From: JANRKG01 sp033763635
GTDB taxonomy: Bacteria > Cyanobacteriota > Cyanobacteriia > GCF-001939115
Assembly: GCA_033763635.1 (NCBI GenBank)
Contig: JANRKG010000433.1
Coordinates: forward strand, 1-22,980
DNA length: 22,980 nt
Direction of reading: 5' to 3'
Position numbers and translations under genes: made by a program. The notes beneath the pieces are model-generated. The model was not told where the DNA came from, ran no database searches, and saw only the letters and a program-made list of their open reading frames with translations. Of this stretch, positions 1-7,403 are shown one piece after another (position 1 is the first letter of the stretch; each line of letters starts with the position of its first letter).

Positions 1-449
1 TGAGCATCGGGTTCCCACATTTTCTTGAGTTCACTGACCTTCAGGCTGCTGGCCCAGTTGTTTTGGGGATTGACAACAACCGTTAAGGCATCAAATGCAA
101 CTGGAAGCTCAATATAACGAATTCCCTTTGCTCGGCAAGCATTAATTTCACTTGTTCGAATAGGGCGGGATGCATTGGAAATATCAATCTCTCCATTACA
201 GAATTTTTTGAAACCGCCCCCTGTCCCAGAAACCCCAACCGTAACGCGGGTTCTGCCGCCTTGAGCCTTCTGAAATTCTTCAGCCACCGCTTCCGTAATT
301 GGGAAAACAGTACTAGAACCATCAATTCTGACGGTGCTAGGACTTTGGGATTGAACTGCCGAGATAGAGAGGCCCACTGTAGCAACCGTCGCTGCGATCG
401 CACCCGCTACCGTAAAGCGATTCAGTGCAATACCGATTCCTTTCACCAT
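1..449 (-). CDS. pstS: Phosphate ABC transporter substrate-binding protein (PstS/SphX type), 3' end missing
   Basis: This encodes the periplasmic phosphate-binding component of a high-affinity phosphate ABC transporter. About 149 residues are visible; the C-terminal half lies beyond the left edge. From the ATG at 449 the product begins with a signal peptide (MVKGIGIALNRF, then an Ala/Val-rich core). Next come the family motifs DGSSTVFPITEAVAEEF (about residues 43-59) and VSGTGGGFKKFCNGEIDISNASRP, which line the phosphate pocket in PstS-like proteins. The wording is closer to the cyanobacterial SphX branch than to canonical PstS, but I cannot separate them on half a protein. A GGAG lies 12 nt upstream of the ATG. 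An in-frame TTG about 54 nt upstream gives an alternative start but would spoil the signal peptide. A Pho-box-like array lies 136-176 bp upstream, which fits phosphate control. Confidence 0.9.
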   Translation of the reverse strand, partial: MVKGIGIALNRFTVAGAIAATVATVGLSISAVQSQSPSTVRIDGSSTVFPITEAVAEEFQKAQGGRTRVTVGVSGTGGGFKKFCNGEIDISNASRPIRTSEINACRAKGIRYIELPVAFDALTVVVNPQNNWASSLKVSELKKMWEPDA

Positions 450-584
450 GATTGTCTTGTTCTCCGTAAAGCTCGATTCTCTCAACACTGCGTCGATAGC
501 CAATGCAGTATTGGCAGGGTTATCCTCCTTTGGATAGAGAATGACTAAACCCTTCGATCATTGTTTCAGGTGAATGTGATTTTC

Positions 585-625
585 ACTCTAAGAGAGCTTT
601 AATAAGCTGTTAACAGAAAATTAAG
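585..625 (-). promoter_or_regulatory. Pho-box-like array of four 8-bp half-sites upstream of pstS
   Basis: Read on the minus strand, four octamers follow each other with exactly 3-bp spacers: CTTAATTT (618-625), GTTAACAG (607-614), ATTAAAGC (596-603) and CTTAGAGT (585-592). The 11-bp period and the TTAA or TTA core match the cyanobacterial Pho box, which is direct repeats of roughly CTTAACCT bound by the response regulator SphR/PhoB. The array points toward the phosphate-binding protein gene. The match is by eye; the last half-site is the weakest. Confidence 0.6.
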
Positions 626-798
626 AAATCACGGATTCTATGAAAGGAGATTGATTTAATTTGTTACGTTTGGAGACACTAACAAACTCTGTAGCTTCAT
701 TGAAATGCCTTGTGAATCTCTCATTCTAAGCTGCTTACGAAATAGAAGCTAAAAGATACAAACACCATCCACCCACTGGTATCCCTGTAAAGATGAGT

Positions 799-825
799 AA
801 TTATTGATATGAGAATTATTGATAT
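799..825. repeat. 12-bp direct repeat AATTATTGATAT, two copies, 15-bp period
   Basis: AATTATTGATAT occurs at 799-810 and again at 814-825, separated by 3 bp (GAG). The repeat is A+T rich and sits about 280 bp upstream of the gene starting at 1103. It could be a paired protein-binding site or simple A+T-rich sequence. No regulator can be named. Confidence 0.6.
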
Positions 826-1102
826 AAGCCATCATGAATAAATAATGATCATTCATCCGCTACCTGTGCATAAGCCCATGAATCAAACAAGTGATTGAAG
901 CCAGATACTCAAGCCAAAAATTTAATCGCCAAAGATTTACTGAATGTCATGGTTCCTACGGGTGAAGAAATTCTCCTCATCTTATTCAGGATTCCATTCT
1001 TCAATTTCTCTATTGTAAAGAGTGAATGCATTGGTCTATCTCTCTTGTTCAGCTTCACTCGCCTTTCTATTCCCGTTACCCTAGCTCTCCCGTACCTTTC
1101 CC

Positions 1103-1888
1103 ATGTCTGTAAAAAAAATTCCCCTTGAAGCACTTCAAAAAATCAGGCAGTTGATTAAGGATTCTTTAGTATTACCGGACTCAGAAAACCATCCAGAATT
1201 ACGAACTACGCTGGAAAAGGATGAAGACATTCCAGAGCCGGACTCTTTAGATGCGCTAGGGGATCTATTCAAATTTGCCAGTCCGCCGGAAGAAGCGATC
1301 CCGGCCCCCAATACGGAAGGGCGTTGGTTTATTAGTGTGACCAATCCTGGTGCCCTATTTAACAAGTTACCTGGGCTGAATTTGAAACCCGATTTTCGCC
1401 TCATTACTTACCTGTATCGGGTTCCAGAGGGTGGTATGGGCATCACCTATGCCGTTCCAGAGGCTTTGAGCACCACAGCCCAGCTAGAGGAAGCGTTGGT
1501 GGGGACGAGCCGCGATCGCGTTCCCCGTCCAGAGGGGGCACCACCGAGCTTGATGGATGTGGTGGAAGGCGATCGTTCCTATCCGTCCTTTATGATTGCA
1601 TCCCTGCTCTATCGGGAATTTCAGGAATTTGGCACATTGGGCAAACAATGCAACTGGATACACCATCGGTTAATCAGTAGCATTCCTACTCAGGTGCAGT
1701 GGAAATGGCAGGGGGAACTTCCGAAGGATCTTTCTCCCAAAGTTCTAATTCTGCCGGATGGCAGGGCAGCGGTAGAATTTTTCTCCTGTCGGGTGACTGC
1801 TCCTGTGAGTCTCGTCCGCCATGTTGATCAATATCCTATCAATGGCTATCATGCCAAATACACAAGTCAGACAGTCGCCACGACCTAA
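1103..1888 (+). CDS. Conserved-looking protein of unknown function, 261 residues
   Basis: I do not recognise this protein. It starts at ATG 1103 (MSVKKIPLEALQKIRQLI) and has no signal peptide and no membrane segment, so it is probably cytoplasmic. The first 70 residues are charged and acidic (EKDEDIPEPDSLDALGDLFKF). The rest looks like a folded alpha/beta domain with many aromatic residues, for example WFISVTNPGALFNKLPGLNL and YPSFMIASLLYREFQEFGTL, then a His/Trp-containing stretch (NWIHHRLI) and a beta-rich tail. HIP1-type CGATCG sites and codon use like the neighbours support a native coding gene. It stands alone: the next gene converges from the other strand 17 bp after its stop. Confidence 0.75.
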   Translation: MSVKKIPLEALQKIRQLIKDSLVLPDSENHPELRTTLEKDEDIPEPDSLDALGDLFKFASPPEEAIPAPNTEGRWFISVTNPGALFNKLPGLNLKPDFRLITYLYRVPEGGMGITYAVPEALSTTAQLEEALVGTSRDRVPRPEGAPPSLMDVVEGDRSYPSFMIASLLYREFQEFGTLGKQCNWIHHRLISSIPTQVQWKWQGELPKDLSPKVLILPDGRAAVEFFSCRVTAPVSLVRHVDQYPINGYHAKYTSQTVATT

Positions 1889-1905
1889 AAGTATCGTGTA
1901 GCGAC

Positions 1906-2703
1906 TTATAGCTTTGAAGGATTCAATCTCTCAGGCTTAAAACTTACCCGACGAACCTCCCCAGAATTGCCCAACTTCTTAGGCGTTTTCCCATTTACTG
2001 AAACCATTACGGCTCCTGCATTGCCCACTTCCATTGCAACCCTTTCTTTGGCAGTCCAGGTCCGCTCTGAGCCTTCTGGTAAAACACCTTCAAAGGTTTT
2101 CTTCCCATCAACTCGAATATCCATCCAAGAATCACTCGTCAGCTTAATCTGAACTCGGACTTCTGAATCGGCTTTGGCGATCGGCGCAGAGTCAGGGCCT
2201 GGACGAGGAACCGTTGGAGATGGAACTGCCTGAGAAGCGGTTCGAGCAGGACGGTTTCCTAAGCGGGCGAGACTGGCGCGAATATTAGGCAAAAGGGCAA
2301 TTCCAATGAGGGAAAGTGCCAACGCTCCTGGCACTATCCAAATCAGGGGGTTCTGAAACTCGAATCGGGGTAAATTCAGTTTCAGGCTCCGGTTGGCGGC
2401 GGATCGCGGACTCGATAACTCTAGACTGGGAGGGGTGAAGCTAGAGGGAACTGAAAAAGCCTGGGACAGGGATTTCCCATCTAACCCTAATACGTCCGCA
2501 TAGCGACGGATGAGACCCTGAATAAAGACAGGTTCTGGCAATTCATGAACCTGGGCCTGTTCCAAAGCCTGCAAAATTCTGAGAGGAATGTAAGTCTTAA
2601 CCTTGATTTCATCCAGGGTCAAGCCTTTCTCCTGCCGTCGCTCTTGGAGACTCGCGCCAATCTCTTTAATTTGTTCAACCTGATACGGCTCTAGAGAACT
2701 CAC
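1906..2703 (-). CDS. rodZ: RodZ-like protein: HTH domain, one membrane helix, DUF4115-like tail
   Basis: The 265-residue product has the three-part RodZ architecture. Residues about 8-75 form a Cro/C1-like helix-turn-helix of the HTH_25 type (EIGASLQERRQEKGLTLDEI, then KVKTYIPLRILQALE and the family phrase PVFIQGLIRRYADVLGLD). A single membrane helix lies at about 119-139, after a Pro/Ser linker. After a second Pro-rich linker, residues about 180-255 resemble the extracytoplasmic DUF4115 domain (SWMDIRVDGKKTFEGVLPEG, VGNAGAVMVSVNGK). In E. coli RodZ links MreB to the cell wall elongation machinery. Cyanobacterial homologues are less studied, so the exact role here is inferred. The start is a GTG at 2703 without a clear Shine-Dalgarno sequence. 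Confidence 0.85.
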   Translation of the reverse strand: MSSLEPYQVEQIKEIGASLQERRQEKGLTLDEIKVKTYIPLRILQALEQAQVHELPEPVFIQGLIRRYADVLGLDGKSLSQAFSVPSSFTPPSLELSSPRSAANRSLKLNLPRFEFQNPLIWIVPGALALSLIGIALLPNIRASLARLGNRPARTASQAVPSPTVPRPGPDSAPIAKADSEVRVQIKLTSDSWMDIRVDGKKTFEGVLPEGSERTWTAKERVAMEVGNAGAVMVSVNGKTPKKLGNSGEVRRVSFKPERLNPSKL

Positions 2704-3048
2704 GATATTTATTCAATGCTTGGCGTTTGGTGAATTGACAGCGTAGTGACAAGGGGATGCTTACTTTTGATGCTTACTACTGTATCACTGTCAGCTTTTC
2801 GTGCAACCTTCAGACACTAGATATGCACACTCAAGAAAATCTTTTCTAGCTTGGTTAGACCTCGATTCACCAGAATCGGGATAATGTAAAGAAAAATAAA
2901 GTGGTGGCTTTTCTATCCTTGATGTAGTACATATCAACCTTCTGGTGGAGTCCTCCCTTACTCTTCTACTAGATAATATTCTGTCGAGGGAATGAAAGGG
3001 GAACGGGAAGGGCTTGAAGGACATCGATCGGGGATGGGTTGAGGAGTT
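2704..3048. other. Divergent intergenic region between the rodZ-like gene and hppD
   Basis: This is 345 bp with no credible gene; the minus-strand frame at 2791-3156 runs into hppD and resembles nothing. It contains a 10-bp direct repeat GATGCTTACT at 2756-2765 and 2769-2778 (13-bp period) just upstream of the rodZ-like start. It also contains the small inverted repeat CGATTC-ACCA-GAATCG at 2863-2878. An A+T-rich GATAATATTC near 2976-2985 could be a -10 region for hppD, but I see no good -35 partner. Confidence 0.5.
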
Positions 3049-4170
3049 ATGAAGATTGACCATGTGCATTTTTATGTAGAAGATGCGGTAGGCACACGGG
3101 ATTGGTTTCGAGAAAAGTTGGGATTTCAAGCCCTTTTTGGGGGGTTGAATCACCATACTCGTCTTGAAGTGGTGTGTCAGGGAGACATCATTTTTGTTCT
3201 TTCTTCCCCATTAACGGCCTACAGTCCAGTCGCTCAGTTTCTTGCAAAACACCCCCCTGGTGTCGTGGATGTTGCATTAGCGGTCGATAACTTGGCGGAC
3301 CTTGTAGACCATGCCACAAAACTGGCCCCCACTTTGATAACTCCCTTACAGTGGGATCATCAGGCAGAGGGGAATCTGGCCTGGAGTTGTTTATCTGCCT
3401 GGGGTTCTTTGAGACACACCTTAATTGAACGAACGGGTGAGACTTCCCTTCTGCCACCCACCTATACCCCTGGAATGCGGCTCACTCCTAACCCCTCTGC
3501 TCTTGGGACACAGGAGCGATCGTTGGATGTCTCTTCATTCCTAACCCGATTGGATCATGTTGTCTTGAATGTAGAGGCAGGGCAGTTGAAAGCAGCAACC
3601 CAGTGGTATCAAGAAATATTGGGGTTTCGGCCGGGACAAACTTTTGACATTCAAACGGCCTGGTCAGGACTTCATAGTCAGGTGATGGAGTATCCAGGGA
3701 GTTCTGTCCAAATTCCGATTAACGAACCCACTTCCCCCACCTCCCAAATCCAGGAGTTTTTGAATCTCAATGGAGGTCCGGGCGTTCAACACATTGCCCT
3801 CCAAACTCCCGATCTCGTCAAGACTGTCAATCTGCTACGGCAGTGGGGTGTTTGCCTGTTGTCCGTCCCCATGACCTACTATACAGAATTGCGAAAACGC
3901 CCAGGTTTTCCGCTTAGTGAAGAGAAGCAACAGGCGATCGCCGCTCAGCAAATTTTAGTGGATTGGCAACCTGAATCCTATCCAGCCGTTCTTTTCCAGA
4001 CATTTACCCAACCGATCTTCCGAGAGCCAACTTTTTTCTTCGAGCTTATTGAGCGGCAAGCGATCGCTCTGGATCAGCAAGTTAAACAGGCCAATGGCTT
4101 CGGAGAAGGCAATTTTCGTGCCCTCTTCGAAGCCATTGAGCGGGAACAAAGACAACGGGGCACTCTTTAA
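3049..4170 (+). CDS. hppD: 4-hydroxyphenylpyruvate dioxygenase (HPPD)
   Basis: This Fe(II) enzyme converts 4-hydroxyphenylpyruvate to homogentisate. In cyanobacteria that step feeds tocopherol synthesis. The 373-residue product has two vicinal-oxygen-chelate halves: an N-terminal one starting KIDHVHFYVEDA and a catalytic C-terminal one starting RLDHVVLNVEAG. The three iron ligands expected for the family are present: H170 (LDHVVLN), H248 (GVQHIALQT) and E332 (FFFELIERQ). The closing family phrase GFGEGNFRALFEAIEREQ is also present. The start at ATG 3049 is supported by GAGGAG a few bases upstream. The 3' end contains a long hairpin (4092-4138) and a palindrome over the stop codon, both listed separately. 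It converges with the CPP1-like gene, 28 bp between stops. Confidence 0.95.
   Translation: MKIDHVHFYVEDAVGTRDWFREKLGFQALFGGLNHHTRLEVVCQGDIIFVLSSPLTAYSPVAQFLAKHPPGVVDVALAVDNLADLVDHATKLAPTLITPLQWDHQAEGNLAWSCLSAWGSLRHTLIERTGETSLLPPTYTPGMRLTPNPSALGTQERSLDVSSFLTRLDHVVLNVEAGQLKAATQWYQEILGFRPGQTFDIQTAWSGLHSQVMEYPGSSVQIPINEPTSPTSQIQEFLNLNGGPGVQHIALQTPDLVKTVNLLRQWGVCLLSVPMTYYTELRKRPGFPLSEEKQQAIAAQQILVDWQPESYPAVLFQTFTQPIFREPTFFFELIERQAIALDQQVKQANGFGEGNFRALFEAIEREQRQRGTL
4092..4138. repeat. Long near-perfect inverted repeat inside the 3' end of hppD
   Basis: The left arm CAATGGCTTCGGAGA (4092-4106) pairs with the right arm TCTTCGAAGCCATTG (4124-4138) with one G-T wobble. After an A-C mismatch, GGCA (4108-4111) pairs with TGCC (4119-4122) around a 7-nt loop. 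Of 20 positions, 18 are Watson-Crick pairs. It lies within codons for the conserved HPPD C-terminal motif, 30 bp before the stop. It also lies about 60 nt past the stop of the convergent gene, so it would be in that gene's 3' untranslated region if transcription continues. Confidence 0.85.
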
Positions 4171-4174
4171 AGAG
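4163..4174. repeat. 12-bp palindrome CTCTTTAAAGAG over the hppD stop codon
   Basis: CTCTTTAAAGAG is a perfect palindrome that includes the TAA stop of hppD. It sits in the 28-bp gap region between two convergent genes. As RNA it has no proper loop, so it is a weak terminator candidate on its own. Confidence 0.6.
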
Positions 4175-4198
4175 CGGAACCTGAACTGCCAACGATCG

Positions 4199-4810
4199 CT
4201 AACGGAGAAAACCGCTAATTATCCAAAGAATCAACAAAGTCACCAACGTTGCGAAAGTCTCGTCTGGAATGACATAGGCTGGAACAAAGGAGGCGAGAAC
4301 TCCTCCTAACACCAGGCCGACCACCAAACCACCCAGCGTAAGCAGCAGGGAACGACCAAATTTCCGTTCCTTGCGGTTTAAGAAATATAAGGTTGCCCCG
4401 ATTCCAAGGGCGAGAGTGACCTGGAGCAGAGTTCCATCGGGGGAACTCACCAGAAAACTGAGGGCAGCCAACCCTCCAAAGATGCCCCCGGACCAGAGCA
4501 ATTCTGAACGACCGGGCGTATCAAGAAATTGCTGAAGCCATGCAGGGGATGTGGCAGACGGGGCCGGAGAACTGGGAGGAGGCGACACCGCCTTTTCAGG
4601 AAAACGAATCAAATCGGGCACCTTGATGCGACCCTCTCGCCGCAGGCGAAGGCGGTCCATGAGGATGGAATCATAGGCGATCTCGATTAGCTCCTGTTGC
4701 TTTCGATCGCCGTTATACTGTTGCATTAGGCGATTTCGAGCATCCTGAATCTCATCAAAGGATGAATCTTCAGACACCCCCAGCCGATCGTAGGGATTTT
4801 GCTCAATCAT
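4199..4810 (-). CDS. CPP1-like (J-domain-related) membrane protein
   Basis: The 203-residue product starts with a J-domain-like helical region (NPYDRLGVSEDSSFDEIQDA, then NRLMQQYNGDRKQQELIEIA and YDSILMDRLRLRREGRIKVP). This matches the cyanobacterial and plastid CPP1-like family (DUF3353). The region lacks the HPD tripeptide that true DnaJ proteins use to stimulate Hsp70. A Pro/Ser linker follows (about 75-90), then three or four membrane helices to the C-terminus (about 103-122, 127-146, 153-176, 185-202). In plants CPP1 stabilises protochlorophyllide oxidoreductase; a similar role in cyanobacteria is inference. The start is supported by GGAGG six bases before the ATG. Confidence 0.85.
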   Translation of the reverse strand: MIEQNPYDRLGVSEDSSFDEIQDARNRLMQQYNGDRKQQELIEIAYDSILMDRLRLRREGRIKVPDLIRFPEKAVSPPPSSPAPSATSPAWLQQFLDTPGRSELLWSGGIFGGLAALSFLVSSPDGTLLQVTLALGIGATLYFLNRKERKFGRSLLLTLGGLVVGLVLGGVLASFVPAYVIPDETFATLVTLLILWIISGFLR

Positions 4811-5320
4811 CTATAACCTCCACAACCCCCGCTTCAGCCTAACTGTATTTACTACTAGGGACCAGTTTAACCGTCAAAAAGGTTTTCTGGTAAAGATTTT
4901 TCTGATTGATATACTTGATGGTTGTTTTTAGTAAATGATGGGATTCTTGTAAAAATTAAGACTTTATAAAACAAAGGAAGCTATCCCTGAAATGAATCTG
5001 GTTGGTAGAAGCTTTTATGTAGAAGTGTATGGACGACAAATGAAATGACAGGGAAATGCTGAATATTTTCTACACTGGCTTCAATCAGTAATCCAGTGAT
5101 ATACCTGATGCAGTTGTCAGTAGACTACGAACTACAGATAATTAACTAGATACCTTATGAAGTTTGATTTTACGGCATTGGTGTTGCTGATTCATGCTCC
5201 CTGTGATAGACACCTCGGGTACTGGGTGCAGCATCAAGTATGGCGAATCGTTGTGTAGACCCTCGTAGATTTCCCAACTCTGTACCCAATTTTTCTTGAT
5301 TAACCTTTTACCCCGACGTG
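4811..5320. other. Divergent intergenic region between the CPP1-like gene and the response regulator
   Basis: About 510 bp with no open frame worth reporting. It holds an imperfect hairpin at 4861-4891 (ACCAG and AACC pairing with GGTT and CTGGT around an 8-nt loop). It also holds two copies of TGATATAC(T/C)TGATG, at 4907-4920 and 5097-5110, exactly 190 bp apart. The region is A+T rich compared with the genes and probably contains both promoters, but I cannot place them. No tRNA or known riboswitch was recognised. Confidence 0.5.
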
Positions 5321-6031
5321 ATGGTCATGGCCCCAGCGAAGATCCTTGTAGTTGATGATGACCCTGCAATTCGCAACCTGATTCATCGTTTTCTCGGCAA
5401 GCAGAATTACCAGATGGAGTCTGCTGAAGACGGAAAGACGGCGATGATGCTTTTTGAGCAGTTCAACCCAGATTTGGTGATTTTGGATGTGAACTTGCCG
5501 GATGCGAATGGTTACAACCTTTGTCAGGAGATGCAGGGTCGGACCAATGTATTTGTTCTCATGTTAACCAGCCGAACCGATGAGGCTGATAAAATTCGAG
5601 GGTTTACCCAGGGTGCTGATGACTACATTACAAAGCCCTTCAGTTTAGGAGAACTGGGGGTGCGGGTCGAAGCCCTGCTCCGGCGTGTTCGCGATGTGAA
5701 GCCTGCGGAACAACAAAGCCTGATCTTTGAACGATTAGTGATTGATCCAGTGCGGCGAGAAGTGACCTTAAATAACCAACTGGTTCCCCTCACAGCCTTG
5801 GAGTTTGATCTCTTACACTTTCTCGCCAGTCATCCCGGTCGCGTCTGGCGGCGGGCTGAGTTAATTCAACAGGTGTGGGATTATGAGTATGTCGGGGATC
5901 AGCGGGTGGTGGATGTCCATATTGGACAAATTCGCAAAAAGATTGAAATTGATGTCACCCAACCTGCCTTGATCCAAACAGTGCGGGGTGTGGGCTACAA
6001 ATTCGAGGTTCCCGAAAACGGCAATGGGTAA
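5321..6031 (+). CDS. OmpR-family DNA-binding response regulator
   Basis: A two-component response regulator of about 236 residues. Numbering from the GTG at 5318, the receiver domain spans about 8-122. It shows the acidic pocket D13-D14-D15, the phosphoacceptor D57 (VILDVNLP), the switch threonine T84 (MLTSRT) and the conserved K106 (TKPFS). A winged-helix DNA-binding domain follows (about 138-232: TALEFDLLHFLASHPGRVWR, then VVDVHIGQIRKKIE and TVRGVGYKFE). The start could be GTG 5318, ATG 5321 or ATG 5327; none has a good Shine-Dalgarno sequence. No sensor kinase lies next to it, so partner and target are unknown. It does not match what I recall of RpaA, RpaB or SphR closely enough to name. 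A hairpin terminator follows directly. Confidence 0.93.
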   Translation: MVMAPAKILVVDDDPAIRNLIHRFLGKQNYQMESAEDGKTAMMLFEQFNPDLVILDVNLPDANGYNLCQEMQGRTNVFVLMLTSRTDEADKIRGFTQGADDYITKPFSLGELGVRVEALLRRVRDVKPAEQQSLIFERLVIDPVRREVTLNNQLVPLTALEFDLLHFLASHPGRVWRRAELIQQVWDYEYVGDQRVVDVHIGQIRKKIEIDVTQPALIQTVRGVGYKFEVPENGNG

Positions 6032-6041
6032 AGACATGGAT

Positions 6042-6065
6042 AAAGACGCGGAATTTCGCGTCTTT
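6042..6065. terminator. Bidirectional hairpin terminator between the response regulator and hetZ
   Basis: AAAGACGCG (6042-6050) and CGCGTCTTT (6057-6065) form a perfect 9-bp stem with a 6-nt loop GAATTT. It begins 10 bp after the response regulator stop and ends 27 bp before the stop of the convergent gene. The A and T ends of the stem let it act in both directions. Confidence 0.85.
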
Positions 6066-6092
6066 ATTAGCGGGTTGCCGTTGGGCTTTGGA

Positions 6093-7403
6093 TTACTTCG
6101 GTGAGCTGCTGTTGCGGGTTTGCCAAGCTATATCCAGCATCTGTTGCCAGCGGCGTTGTACCTGTTTGGGCGTGCATCTCAGGGTTTGGGCGATCGTCTG
6201 ATCACTCGCCTGACTGCGTTTCATCTGGAGCAACTGTTGTTGTTCCGCTGAGAGTTGGTCGGTGAACGCATCCCATTGTTGGGAGGAGAGTCCCAGGTTT
6301 TGGTCCAGATCTGCCCCTAGCCATTGATGGACCAGTTTCCACTCCTGCGATCGGGCAAACTTTTCTACATGGTACTTAAACCGTTGTTGCAGATAGTCCC
6401 GCTGCCGGGGAGACAGTTCCAGGATTTGGTCAATCTCCGGAGCCGACAGATCTTGCAATTTGAGAACGAGATAGTCGATGCAATCCTGCTGGTCCTGCTC
6501 CTCCAAATACTTCGCGAGTTGATGGATCACCCGATCGCGCAGAACTGACTCTGCCGGATCAACGACCTCTGTTGTCATCCGTTCCCGGACCTGTTGCATC
6601 GCTGCCGATCGGCTGTGGGCTTCTGCCTCCTCCGTTTTGCCGGATTCCACCGCCATCTCAATATCCAGAGCCAATTCGGGCGGTTGTCGATTGGCAAATC
6701 CCTGGGCACGTAGCACAATGAGTTGCTGGCCCTGCCGTCCTGGGAGGGAAATGCGCCGTTTCGCATACTGCTCTGTAAATGCCATGTATTCCGCTAATTC
6801 CAGGCGGCTACGGGGGCTGTACTCGGCAGGGAGTTGGTTTTCTCGCCGGAACGCCTTCAACGATTCCACATAAAACCCTTGCAGAAAATCCTCAATCAGG
6901 GTGTAACGAGCTTGAAATCCTAATTGTGAGCGGCTGGGGGCAACATACCGATAGACAATCGCGCTCAGGGTGCTATGCAAATCCACCCGTCCCTGCCGGG
7001 AACCCAGACGGTAGTAGGCAACGCACTTTTGCAGACGATGGCGAGCCAGAGCCAGTTGCCAGGTCTGGATTTGACCAGAGGTTTGGATACGATCGCTCTT
7101 CTGGCAAATGCGTTCCACTTCCAGGGCCATTCGGTTGATCACCGATTGGGCGGCAGTCACAGACTGTTTCAGTTCCGCTTTCAGTTCTTCCAGTAAGAGA
7201 CCCTTGAGCGTTTCCAGATCCACCAAAGATTCGGTTGTATGATTGGATACTCCTTGTGCCAGTGCATCAGCGGACGCTTCCAGTCCTGGTTCCCGATCGG
7301 ACGGGGGGAACGGGCTGGACTGGGCGGATCTGGGCCGCATCCCTGATTGAGCTTGAGGGCCGGGACCGGAGCCACCAGAAAAGTTGACAGATTCAGGATT
7401 CAT
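6093..7403 (-). CDS. hetZ: HetZ-family protein (heterocyst differentiation regulator family)
   Basis: HetZ is a cyanobacterial regulator needed early in heterocyst development in Anabaena; homologues also occur in non-heterocystous filamentous species. From the ATG at 7403 the product has 436 residues. The first 70 or so are Gly/Pro/Ser rich and probably disordered. The core begins at about 115 with family-like phrases (LALARHRLQKCVAYYRLGS, GRVDLHSTLSAIVYRYV) and continues with DYLVLKLQDLSAPEIDQIL and SPRQRDYLQQRFKYHVEKFA. The C-terminus (about 400-430, SDQTIAQTLRCTPKQVQRRW) reads as a sigma-region-4-like HTH, fitting DNA binding. A GTG at 7493 would add 30 residues of unremarkable sequence, so I prefer the ATG. 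It lies 308 bp downstream of the yciO-like gene on the same strand. The family call is from memory of HetZ sequences. Confidence 0.8.
   Translation of the reverse strand: MNPESVNFSGGSGPGPQAQSGMRPRSAQSSPFPPSDREPGLEASADALAQGVSNHTTESLVDLETLKGLLLEELKAELKQSVTAAQSVINRMALEVERICQKSDRIQTSGQIQTWQLALARHRLQKCVAYYRLGSRQGRVDLHSTLSAIVYRYVAPSRSQLGFQARYTLIEDFLQGFYVESLKAFRRENQLPAEYSPRSRLELAEYMAFTEQYAKRRISLPGRQGQQLIVLRAQGFANRQPPELALDIEMAVESGKTEEAEAHSRSAAMQQVRERMTTEVVDPAESVLRDRVIHQLAKYLEEQDQQDCIDYLVLKLQDLSAPEIDQILELSPRQRDYLQQRFKYHVEKFARSQEWKLVHQWLGADLDQNLGLSSQQWDAFTDQLSAEQQQLLQMKRSQASDQTIAQTLRCTPKQVQRRWQQMLDIAWQTRNSSSPK

Larger units (their letters stand above)
450..1102. other. Divergent intergenic region between pstS and the 261-residue gene
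   Basis: This is 653 bp without a convincing gene. It holds the Pho-box-like array (585-625) and a strong AAAGGAGGAT on the minus strand at about 521-531 with no standard start codon at normal distance. It also holds a 12-bp direct repeat AATTATTGATAT at 799-810 and 814-825, and the 10-bp palindrome AATGATCATT at 844-853. The open frames seen at 895-1128 (plus, TTG start) and 909-1133 (minus) overlap each other and the next gene, and look like chance. No tRNA or riboswitch was recognised. Confidence 0.6.

Noticed and set aside
840..858. AATAATGATCATTCATCC considered as a Fur box
   Set aside because: Only the left half matches the 19-bp Fur consensus; the right half does not.
895..1128. Plus-strand frame of 77 codons before the unknown gene
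   Set aside because: It needs a TTG start, overlaps the start of the better-supported gene at 1103 and reads as compositionally random.
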